5,341 nucleotides of DNA from Chloroflexota bacterium (lineage in GTDB: Bacteria > Chloroflexota > Anaerolineae > Promineifilales > Promineifilaceae): contig QQUD01000751.1 of NCBI GenBank assembly GCA_008501785.1, positions 1 to 5,341 of the forward strand, written 5' to 3'. The position numbers and the translations under genes were made by a program. Positions 1-5,341 of this stretch are shown in pieces (positions within the stretch are counted from its first letter, which is position 1; each line of letters opens with the position of its first letter). The notes beneath the pieces were generated by a model. That model had not been told where the DNA came from, searched no databases, and saw only the letters and a program-made list of their open reading frames with translations.

Positions 1-351
1 AACGAAACCACCGTCGGCTGGTAGTACAGCGCCGATGAATGGGAACGTGACCAGGCCCGACGCTACATGAATATAGATGGCCACGAGATTGCCTGGAATA
101 TGATTCGCCTTGCCTTTGCCTCTGTTGCCGACATGGCAGTCGTGCCCATGCAAGATTTGATGAGTTTAGGCAATGAAGCCCGCATGAACTTCCCTGGCAA
201 AGTGGGTGGCTACTGGTGCTGGCGCTTCAATTGGCAGATGGTGCATAGCAATATTTCGCAGCGGCTAATTGAGCTGGTGGAGATATACGGCCGTTTTCCT
301 GCCGACCAACCCGCATCCTCCCAACAAAGCATTGAGGTTGAACAAGCCTAA
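1..351 (+). pseudogene. malQ: 3' end of 4-alpha-glucanotransferase (amylomaltase, MalQ-like), with in-frame stop
   Basis: The reading frame entering at base 1 gives NETTVGW, a TAG stop at 22-24, then YSADEWERDQARRYM and onward to a TAA at 349-351. The family is recognisable from the ETTVGW segment (compare HDNDTTxGWW in MalQ, glycoside hydrolase family 77), the VPMQDLMSLGNEARMNFPGK block (usual form VPLQDxLGLGxEARMNxPG) and the following YWCWRF. MalQ is a cytoplasmic enzyme that transfers 4-alpha-glucan segments between maltodextrins and glycogen-type glucans. Homology continues without a break on both sides of the stop, so the TAG interrupts one gene rather than separating two. The simplest origin is TGG to TAG at the second Trp of GWW. 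The downstream ATG at 67 opens a 94-codon frame, but it has no convincing ribosome binding site and holds only the C-terminal part of the domain. The gene may be a pseudogene, a readthrough case or a base error; the 5' part lies outside the window. Confidence 0.8.
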
Positions 352-354
352 GAT

Positions 355-389
355 TAACAGGGGAACAAAAGTTTTTTGTTCCCCTGTTA
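355..389 (+). terminator. Perfect 16-bp hairpin just after malQ, probable terminator
   Basis: Bases 355-370 (TAACAGGGGAACAAAA) pair perfectly with 374-389 (TTTTGTTCCCCTGTTA), leaving a 3-base loop GTT at 371-373. The stem begins three bases after the malQ stop codon. There is no T-tract after the stem (CCATAAAG follows), so it is not a textbook intrinsic terminator. The lower stem is GC-rich and the upper stem is A/T. It could stop transcription, protect the mRNA 3' end, or be a repeat-derived palindrome. The second hairpin at 394-423 follows almost immediately. Confidence 0.55.
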
Positions 390-393
390 CCAT

Positions 394-424
394 AAAGCAT
401 AATGACACACTGCATTATGCTTTT
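394..424 (+). terminator. Second hairpin with trailing T-run, probable (possibly bidirectional) terminator
   Basis: Bases 394-404 (AAAGCATAATG) pair perfectly with 413-423 (CATTATGCTTT), giving 11 bp with an 8-base loop. The 3' side ends in four T residues (421-424) and the 5' side starts with AAA, the arrangement expected of a weak intrinsic terminator readable on either strand. It lies five bases after the preceding hairpin, so the two form a tandem unit between malQ and the acyl-CoA dehydrogenase gene. Confidence 0.5.
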
Positions 425-666
425 CTCCCCCAATTCCCATTACATTTGTCACTCAAAACAGTTCCCAACGTCTCCTAAAATGGAGTTCATCAAACATTCT
501 TGTTTATTCAAAAAACTTGCCAACGAACAACAAATTCTGTTAGTTTTCATTTACAGTCACGCTGCACTTAATTCATAATTCCATACCCAACCGCAGCAAA
601 ACATAACAATTTTGCATTATGCCTTTCACATAAGAATCATATTGCATTTTTCGTTCGAATCGGAAA

Positions 667-695
667 TTGCAACTATTTGCGTGTTCGTGTGTTAT
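667..695 (+). promoter_or_regulatory. Candidate sigma-70-type promoter for the acyl-CoA dehydrogenase gene
   Basis: TTGCAA at 667-672 (four of six matches to TTGACA) and TGTTAT at 690-695 (four of six to TATAAT) are separated by 17 bases. Transcription would start near 702, giving a leader of about 34 bases before the ATG at 736. The match is modest and the region is AT-rich, so a chance match is possible. Confidence 0.3.
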
Positions 696-706
696 TTCAC
701 AAGTAT

Positions 707-716
707 GATTCGAATC
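707..716. promoter_or_regulatory. GATTCGAATC palindrome, candidate operator
   Basis: This perfect 10-bp palindrome lies between the candidate -10 element and the ribosome binding site, where a repressor could block transcription. Its core TTCGAATC recurs at 654-661, upstream of the candidate -35, so two copies flank the promoter at 55-bp spacing. Fatty-acid oxidation genes are often controlled by TetR- or GntR-type repressors that bind palindromes. Which regulator would bind here is unknown. Confidence 0.3.
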
Positions 717-718
717 CC

Positions 719-725
719 TAAGGAG
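719..725 (+). promoter_or_regulatory. Ribosome binding site TAAGGAG for the acyl-CoA dehydrogenase
   Basis: TAAGGAG is complementary to the 16S rRNA 3' end and sits 10 bases before the ATG at 736. It fixes that ATG as the start; the protein homology begins shortly after it. Confidence 0.75.
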
Positions 726-735
726 AAATTGAGAG

Positions 736-2388
736 ATGGTCGGCTTAGACAAAGAAACACGGGATATGATCCTGGACACCCTCAAGAAATACGCAGAGCG
801 TAAACTCACCCCAGAATACTTATTGGAACTCGATCACAATGACACCTTTCCCCATGAAGTCCTACAAGAACTCTATGACCCAATGCAGCTCGGTCTCCAC
901 CTGGTCTTTATTCCAGAAGAATTTGATGGATTAGGTGGCGGTGCCTACGATATTTATCGTGTATCCGAACTCATGGGTTCCATCGACCTCGGCGTTGCTA
1001 CCGGCGTTTTGGCAACTTTCTTGGGAACCGACCCCATTCGTGTGGGGGGAACAACGGCGCAAAAAGAACTCTGGATGGGCCGCATTTCCGAAGAAGCAAT
1101 GCTTGTTGCCTATGGCGCAACAGAGCCACAAGCAGGCAGCGACCTGGCTTCCATGAAAACCAAAGCCGTGCGCGTTGAAGAAAACGGCAACATCATTGGC
1201 TACAAGTTGAGTGGCCAAAAACAATGGATCAGCAACGGGGGCGTTGCTGAAGTGTACACCATTCTGGCACTCGCACCGGGTGGGCCGACCTGGTTTATTT
1301 TAGAACGAGACACCGAGGGGTTTAGTCAAGGCAAGGCCGAAGACAAACACGGCATTCGTGCCAGCAATACGGCTGCTCTCTTCCTCGAAGATGCATTTGT
1401 ACCCGTAGAAAATCTCATAGGCGGTGTCGAAGGGCAAGGGCTGGCACAAGCTCAGGCCGTTTTTGGCTACACGCGCCTTATGGTTGGTGCATTTGGCCTT
1501 GGCGCTGGATGGGAAGCCCTCCGCCGCGCCATTTTGTACTCTCAAGAACGTGTGCAAGCCGGTGCCACACTCAGCAAAAAACAAGGCTACACACACAAGC
1601 TCATCGTTCCCAATGCTGTACGCCTGGAAGCCGCCCGCACCTACATCGAGTGGTCAGCCGAACGTCTCGATAATGGTGAAGAAGGGTTGCAAACGGAAGG
1701 GGCTGTTGCCAAATATTTAGCCACCGAAGCAGGCAACAAAGCCGCCGAAGATGCTATTCAAGCCCTCGGTGGATATGGCTACACCAAAGAGTACATGGTT
1801 GAAAAAATTAAGCGCGATGTTCGCATCACCACCATTTATGAAGGCACATCTGAAATCTTGGAATGGACAATTGCCCGTGACCGCTGGCAGCAGCACTTAA
1901 AAACACGTGGTGCCTACTACAACGATTGGGCAGATCGCCTCGATGCCATTCACGATGTTGAACCGGAAAATGGCGCAAATATTGCTGCATTGGCCATGCG
2001 TGCCCTGGCCGTCATTTTAGAACGATGCCGCATTGATCGTCTCACACGCAACCAGCACGTCTTGTTCCGCCTTGGTGAACTGGTTACGTATGCCGAAACG
2101 GCCGCTATCTTTGCCGAACGTGTGCAAAAACACCCCACCGAAGCAATTCGCCTAGACATCCCAACCCGACAAGCTCTGGCTCGTATCCACGCCCGTGAAG
2201 CCGCGCTTAAAGTCGCAGCCGATGGTTTGCGCTGGACAAACGGAGCCGGTCAAACCGACCCCAACCTGGCGAACTCCCTCAATTTACCCGCTATTTATCA
2301 GGCACAAGTTGGTCTCATCGCAGACATGAACTTTGCCTCAGAACAATTGAATCAAGCATTTTCAGTGCAACAAGCAGTTGCTGCTTAA
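736..2388 (+). CDS. Acyl-CoA dehydrogenase with long C-terminal extension (VLCAD-like layout)
   Basis: A 550-residue FAD enzyme predicted to introduce the alpha,beta double bond into an acyl thioester and pass electrons to an electron-transfer flavoprotein. The N-terminal helical domain covers about residues 1-120. The flavin-binding middle domain carries [11 protein letters not shown] (126-136) and [11 protein letters not shown] (159-169), where W164 matches the Trp that packs on the flavin. The C-terminal helical domain has ERVQAG (271-276) and Q283, corresponding to the usual RxQFG...Q dimer/FAD motif but with Ala275 in place of Phe. ALGGYGY is at 343-349. IYEGTSE contains E369, matching the catalytic base Glu376 of medium-chain dehydrogenase. 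Typical family members have about 380 residues; here about 165 further residues (from about 385) form a mainly helical extension, as in VLCAD/ACAD9-type enzymes. No signal peptide or clear membrane span is seen. The ATG follows a good TAAGGAG. The KS-AT gene starts 72 bases downstream, suggesting a shared transcript. Family assignment is secure; chain length and substrate (CoA or carrier protein) are not. Confidence 0.93.
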   Translation: MVGLDKETRDMILDTLKKYAERKLTPEYLLELDHNDTFPHEVLQELYDPMQLGLHLVFIPEEFDGLGGGAYDIYRVSELMGSIDLGVATGVLATFLGTDPIRVGGTTAQKELWMGRISEEAMLVAYGATEPQAGSDLASMKTKAVRVEENGNIIGYKLSGQKQWISNGGVAEVYTILALAPGGPTWFILERDTEGFSQGKAEDKHGIRASNTAALFLEDAFVPVENLIGGVEGQGLAQAQAVFGYTRLMVGAFGLGAGWEALRRAILYSQERVQAGATLSKKQGYTHKLIVPNAVRLEAARTYIEWSAERLDNGEEGLQTEGAVAKYLATEAGNKAAEDAIQALGGYGYTKEYMVEKIKRDVRITTIYEGTSEILEWTIARDRWQQHLKTRGAYYNDWADRLDAIHDVEPENGANIAALAMRALAVILERCRIDRLTRNQHVLFRLGELVTYAETAAIFAERVQKHPTEAIRLDIPTRQALARIHAREAALKVAADGLRWTNGAGQTDPNLANSLNLPAIYQAQVGLIADMNFASEQLNQAFSVQQAVAA

Positions 2389-2402
2389 CAAAACAATTAT
2401 CA

Positions 2403-2436
2403 AGGTGCGACGCACTTCAGAAAGTGCGACGCACCT
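2403..2436. repeat. Intergenic hairpin of two GTGCGACGCAC palindromes
   Basis: AGGTGCGACGCACTT (2403-2417) faces AAGTGCGACGCACCT (2422-2436) across a CAGA loop. Fourteen of 15 positions pair; the only mismatch is the central A-A (2410/2429). Each arm itself contains GTGCGACGCAC, a palindrome around one central base, so the element is both a direct and an inverted repeat. No T-run follows, so it is a poor intrinsic terminator. It resembles a dispersed REP-like palindromic element, and in a co-transcript it would form a stable hairpin between the two coding regions. Confidence 0.7.
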
Positions 2437-2449
2437 GAAAACCCATTTT

Positions 2450-2454
2450 GGAGG
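2450..2454 (+). promoter_or_regulatory. Ribosome binding site GGAGG for the KS-AT gene
   Basis: GGAGG lies six bases before the ATG at 2461, an ideal distance. It is outside the preceding hairpin, so it stays accessible, and it fixes the start just ahead of the conserved AIAIVGVGA motif. Confidence 0.75.
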
Positions 2455-2460
2455 GTCTCG

Positions 2461-5265
2461 ATGACAGATTCAGCTGACAGAGCCATTGCCATTGTGGGGG
2501 TCGGAGCCATATTGCCTGATGCACCGTCTGCCGCTGCGTTTTGGCAAAATATTGTTAACAAACGTTACAGTATCACGGATGTACCATCCAAGCGATGGTC
2601 TGCCCCTACGTATTTCGATCCTGATCCCAAAGCACCCGATAAAACATACAGTAAAATCGGTGGCTGGGTAAAAGATTTTGAGTTCGATTGGAAGCGATTT
2701 CGAATTCCGCCAAAAGTTGCAGGCGCGATGGATGAAGGCCAACAGTGGGCCGTGACCATTAGTGCAGATGCTTTGGCGGATTATGGGTATCCAGAACGGC
2801 CGTTAAACACCGAAAGAACGGCCGTTATCTTCGGCACCGCCATGGGTGGTGAACTGCACTACGTCACCAACCAGCGCGTTGTCTTCCCCGAATTTGTCCA
2901 CAGTTTAGAAACCTCACCCGAATTTCAGCAGCTCCCCGAATCAACCCGTACAGAAATTCTCAGCCAATGGCACAAAAATGTTGATAAACAATTCCCGCAA
3001 ATCACCGAAGACACCATGCCAGGTGAGCTGTCCAACATTGTTTCAGGGCGCGTAGCCAATGTGCTTAACCTGCGCGGTCCCAATTTCATCACCGATGCCG
3101 CCTGCGCTTCGAGCTTTGCCGCCGTCGAATCAGCGTGTCAATTACTCATCGAACACAAAGTAGATGCGGTACTCACGGGTGGTTCTGACCACAACATGAA
3201 TGTCTCCAGCTTCGTCAAGTTCTGCAAAATTGGCGCACTCAGCGCAACTGGAACACGGCCGTTTGGCTCAGGGGCCGACGGTTTTGTCATGGGCGAAGGG
3301 GCCGGAGTCTTCCTATTGAAACGCCTCGATGATGCCGAACGCGCTGGCGACAAAATTTACGCCGTCATTCGCGGTGTCGGTGGGTCCAGCGACGGCAAAG
3401 GCAAAGGCATTACGGCTCCCAATCCGGTCGGCCAAGAACTGGCTATCAGACGCGCCTGGGAATCAGCAGGCCTCGACCCAGCAACAGCCACCTTAGTCGA
3501 AGCACATGGAACCAGCACCCGTGTTGGCGATGTGGTTGAAGTAGAAAGCTTAAACAAGATTTTTGGCGCAGCACCAAAGCACAGCATTGGATTAGGCTCA
3601 GCCAAAAGCAATATCGGCCACTTGAAAGCAGGTGCTGGTGCAGCAGGCATGTTAAAAGCAACCATGGCGTTGCACCATAAAATATTGCCCCCTACCCTCA
3701 ACGCCGAAACACCCAATCCAAATATTGATTTTTCAAACTCACCATTCCAGCTAGTTCACGAACCTCAGGAATGGAAAAAACAGAACGGGACACCCCGTCG
3801 CTGTGGTGTCAGTGCTTATGGCTTTGGCGGCACAAATTTCCACCTCGTTATGGAGGAATACGTTCCCGGCATGTTAACTAACAAACAAAAGAAAGAAGCA
3901 ATTACAGCAGAACAAGGTGGCAAAGTGAACGGAACATCTGTCGCTGTATCAACTCAAATACCATCCACCACGCCCAAACCGGTGCGTGGCATTCTTGCGC
4001 TTGGCGCAAACAACCCGACTGAATTAAAAGATAAATTAGATCGCACGCTGGCTCGGGTGCAAACTGGTTGGACGCCGCAGCAAGAAGTGCCGAAAACGGC
4101 CGTTCTGCAAGCCCCCGAACGCCTGATCATTGACTTCAACGACCACGATGAACTAAAAGACCGCATCCAAAAAGCACAAAAGCTGATGGGATTCGACAAC
4201 GACAAAGCGTGGAAAGCAGTCCAGGCACAGGGCATCTTCCGTGGACGCGGCAAGCCAGATGGCAAAGTCGCCTTCCTCTTCCCAGGGCAAGGCAGCCAAT
4301 ACCCAAATATGGGGCGTGAACTGGCTGATAAATACCCCATCGTTGCCGAAGTATTCGCCGAAGCCGACAAAATCATGACGCCAATTCTGGGCAAACCGCT
4401 TACCGACTACATTTTCGTCGACACCAACGATCAAGCCGCCATGATGCAGGCCCAAATGGACCTGATGCAAACTGAAATCACCCAACCCGCCATGCTCACC
4501 ATGGATATTGCCATGTTGAAACTACTTGACCAATTCGGATTCAAACCCGATATGGTCATGGGACACTCTCTTGGGGAATACGCCGCGCTCATCGCTGCGG
4601 GCATTATGCCTTTTGCACACGCATTGGAAGCCGCAGCCGCTCGCGGTGGCGAAATGAGCAAGGTTAGTTGGGACGACAATGGCTGGATGGCAGCCGTACT
4701 GGCCCCCTACGAGGTCGTCATCGAAACGCTCAACGAAGTTGATGGCTACGTTGTACCAGCCAATATCAACAGCCGCAGCCAATGTGTCATTGGCGGGGCC
4801 AGCAAAGCTGTTGAACAAGCGATCAAGGTCTTTCAAGACAAAGGGTATCGCGCCATGCAGCTGCCAGTCAGCCACGCCTTCCACACCGAAATCGTGGCGC
4901 CCGCCAGCGGTCCACTGCGACAAGTGTTAGACAGGCTCGACATTCAGCCACCAAAACTGCCATTGGTTGCCAACCTGACCGGTGAACTGTATCCAACCGG
5001 GGTTGAGGAAATCAAAGACGTTTTGCAACTACAAGTCGCCTCCCCAGTGGAATGGGTGAAAGGGTTAGAAACACTTTACGCTAACAACATTCGCACCTTT
5101 GTGGAAGTGGGTCCGAAACGCGCCTTACGCGGCTTTGCCAACGACGTTTTCAGCAACCACAATGACGTGTTGGCGCTCATGACCAATCACCCGAAACAAG
5201 GCGAACTGCCAACGTTTAATCAGGCACTTTGTGGTCTATACGCAGCAGGGTATGGGATTCAATAA
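2461..5265 (+). CDS. Beta-ketoacyl synthase-acyltransferase (KS-AT) didomain, PfaA/type I PKS-like
   Basis: A 934-residue protein with two catalytic domains. The ketosynthase (about 8-465) starts with [12 protein letters not shown] and has the full decarboxylative Claisen triad: C215 in DAACASS, H349 in EAHGTST and H387 in [10 protein letters not shown], with K382 nearby. [10 protein letters not shown] (454-463) closes it. A long segment containing [10 protein letters not shown] before the active-site Cys is characteristic, to my knowledge, of PUFA-synthase (PfaA-like) ketosynthases rather than ordinary modular PKS. A KS-AT linker (about 465-595) follows. The acyltransferase (about 600-900) has FPGQGSQY (607-614), GHSLGE with nucleophile S703, carboxylate-binding R728 in AARGG, and catalytic H805 in SHAFH; HAFH at 805-808 is the usual signature of malonyl-CoA specificity. 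The protein ends about 30 residues after the AT with no acyl-carrier (DSL) motif, ketoreductase or dehydratase, so the carrier protein must be encoded elsewhere, probably downstream. Likely cytoplasmic. Expected role: loading malonyl units and extending a chain in secondary-lipid or polyketide synthesis. Product unknown. Confidence 0.93.
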   Translation: MTDSADRAIAIVGVGAILPDAPSAAAFWQNIVNKRYSITDVPSKRWSAPTYFDPDPKAPDKTYSKIGGWVKDFEFDWKRFRIPPKVAGAMDEGQQWAVTISADALADYGYPERPLNTERTAVIFGTAMGGELHYVTNQRVVFPEFVHSLETSPEFQQLPESTRTEILSQWHKNVDKQFPQITEDTMPGELSNIVSGRVANVLNLRGPNFITDAACASSFAAVESACQLLIEHKVDAVLTGGSDHNMNVSSFVKFCKIGALSATGTRPFGSGADGFVMGEGAGVFLLKRLDDAERAGDKIYAVIRGVGGSSDGKGKGITAPNPVGQELAIRRAWESAGLDPATATLVEAHGTSTRVGDVVEVESLNKIFGAAPKHSIGLGSAKSNIGHLKAGAGAAGMLKATMALHHKILPPTLNAETPNPNIDFSNSPFQLVHEPQEWKKQNGTPRRCGVSAYGFGGTNFHLVMEEYVPGMLTNKQKKEAITAEQGGKVNGTSVAVSTQIPSTTPKPVRGILALGANNPTELKDKLDRTLARVQTGWTPQQEVPKTAVLQAPERLIIDFNDHDELKDRIQKAQKLMGFDNDKAWKAVQAQGIFRGRGKPDGKVAFLFPGQGSQYPNMGRELADKYPIVAEVFAEADKIMTPILGKPLTDYIFVDTNDQAAMMQAQMDLMQTEITQPAMLTMDIAMLKLLDQFGFKPDMVMGHSLGEYAALIAAGIMPFAHALEAAAARGGEMSKVSWDDNGWMAAVLAPYEVVIETLNEVDGYVVPANINSRSQCVIGGASKAVEQAIKVFQDKGYRAMQLPVSHAFHTEIVAPASGPLRQVLDRLDIQPPKLPLVANLTGELYPTGVEEIKDVLQLQVASPVEWVKGLETLYANNIRTFVEVGPKRALRGFANDVFSNHNDVLALMTNHPKQGELPTFNQALCGLYAAGYGIQ

Positions 5266-5269
5266 TCCA

Positions 5270-5297
5270 CAATCAACAATCAACAACCAACGGGCAA
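5270..5297. repeat. Degenerate heptamer tandem repeat (CAATCAA type)
   Basis: Four consecutive seven-base units can be read: CAATCAA (5270-5276), CAATCAA (5277-5283), CAACCAA (5284-5290) and CGGGCAA (5291-5297). The first two are identical and the rest drift. The array starts five bases after the KS-AT stop codon and is non-coding. Confidence 0.55.
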
Positions 5298-5312
5298 CGG
5301 GACGCAGTCAGC

Positions 5313-5340
5313 AACCCCCAACCCCCAACCCCCCACCCCC
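5313..5340. repeat. C-tract repeat (AACCCCC), G-quadruplex motif on the - strand
   Basis: C-runs of 5, 5, 6 and 5 bases at 5315-5319, 5322-5326, 5329-5334 and 5336-5340 are separated by AA, AA and A. On the - strand this gives four G-tracts with 1-2 base loops, which meets the standard intramolecular G-quadruplex pattern. The first two units are exact AACCCCC heptamers, the same unit length as the repeat just upstream. The array reaches the end of the window and may continue. Confidence 0.65.
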
Positions 5341-5341
5341 A

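Larger units (their letters stand above)
425..735. other. AT-rich non-coding region upstream of the acyl-CoA dehydrogenase gene
   Basis: This stretch is clearly more AT-rich than the genes on either side and has no open frame with a family signature or a good start signal. Contents noticed: TGCATTATGC at 613-622, repeating the right arm of the hairpin at 411-420; ATTGCA at 642-647 and 666-671; TTTCACA at 624-630 and again near 695-700; TTCGAATC at 654-661 and 709-716; and an 8-bp inverted pair GAATCATA (634-641) / TATGATTC (704-711). These short repeats cluster in the last 130 bases, where a promoter and operators are expected. Nothing recognisable is seen in 425-600. Confidence 0.6.

Noticed and set aside
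67..351. Independent 94-residue gene starting at ATG 67
   Set aside because: It is the C-terminal piece of MalQ in the same frame as the sequence before the TAG, and no good ribosome binding site precedes the ATG.
227..433. Minus-strand open frame of 68 codons
   Set aside because: It overlaps malQ and runs through both arms of the 355-389 hairpin; no recognisable family.
269..478. Plus-strand open frame of 69 codons across the malQ end and both hairpins
   Set aside because: Its first part overlaps malQ in another frame and the rest is translated palindrome and AT-rich spacer; no family signature.
612..803. Plus-strand 63-codon frame upstream of the dehydrogenase
   Set aside because: It overlaps the dehydrogenase start in another frame, lacks its own Shine-Dalgarno sequence, and its tail is a frame-shifted reading of the enzyme gene.
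573..809. Minus-strand open frame of 78 codons over the promoter region
   Set aside because: No ribosome binding site or family match; it overlaps the promoter region and the start of the well-supported dehydrogenase gene.
2403..2436. Hairpin as a true intrinsic terminator ending the dehydrogenase transcript
   Set aside because: No T-run follows the stem, and the next gene starts 25 bases later with its own ribosome binding site, so read-through seems more likely.
3357..3716. Minus-strand 119-codon frame inside the KS domain
   Set aside because: It lies opposite conserved KS active-site coding sequence; the composition is that of an antisense shadow.
3954..4394. Minus-strand 146-codon frame inside KS-AT
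   Set aside because: The longest antisense frame, but it is Ser/Pro/Arg-rich without motifs and lies opposite the linker and the start of the AT domain.
4522..4923. Minus-strand 133-codon frame inside the AT domain
   Set aside because: It lies opposite the catalytic GHSLGE and SHAFH regions; no start signal or homology.
5270..5340. CRISPR array at the 3' end
   Set aside because: The units are only seven bases, directly adjacent and degenerate, with no spacers.

Overview
The window shows, all on the + strand, the 3' end of a 4-alpha-glucanotransferase gene (malQ-like), an intergenic region, a complete long acyl-CoA dehydrogenase gene, and a complete ketosynthase-acyltransferase (KS-AT) gene of the polyketide/PUFA-synthase type. 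It ends in a short repetitive, C-rich tail. No tRNA, rRNA, CRISPR array, transposase or integrase is visible.

Organism: base composition is moderate and start sites carry Shine-Dalgarno sequences (TAAGGAG, GGAGG), so the source is bacterial. An acyl-CoA dehydrogenase beside a PfaA-like KS-AT, palindromic GTGCGACGCAC elements between genes, CAATCAA/CCCCCAA spacer repeats and a recurrent ACGGCCGT palindrome suggest to me an uncultured, metagenome-type Chloroflexota (Anaerolineae/Caldilineae-like). This is an inference from overall character; no phylogenetic marker is present.

Layout: (1) Bases 1-351 encode the C-terminal catalytic segment of a MalQ-type amylomaltase, but an in-frame TAG at 22-24 interrupts a strongly conserved region. 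(2) Bases 355-423 hold two tandem perfect-stem hairpins that probably insulate malQ from what follows. (3) Bases 424-735 are AT-rich and non-coding, with a candidate sigma-70-type promoter and a GATTCGAATC palindrome just before the next gene. (4) Bases 736-2388 encode a 550-residue acyl-CoA dehydrogenase with all main catalytic motifs and a VLCAD-like C-terminal extension. (5) Bases 2389-2460 carry a near-perfect hairpin made of two GTGCGACGCAC palindromes. (6) Bases 2461-5265 encode a 934-residue KS-AT didomain with intact active sites and no acyl carrier domain. (7) Bases 5266-5341 are heptamer-type repeats ending in four C-tracts (a G-quadruplex motif on the - strand).

How they work together: the two complete genes lie 72 bases apart and are probably co-transcribed. 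The KS-AT would load malonyl units and condense them on a carrier protein supplied by another gene, presumably downstream. The dehydrogenase would oxidise an acyl thioester to the enoyl form, either supplying a starter or modifying the product. The pair therefore looks like the start of a secondary-lipid or polyketide locus related to PUFA synthases. The product cannot be read from this window.
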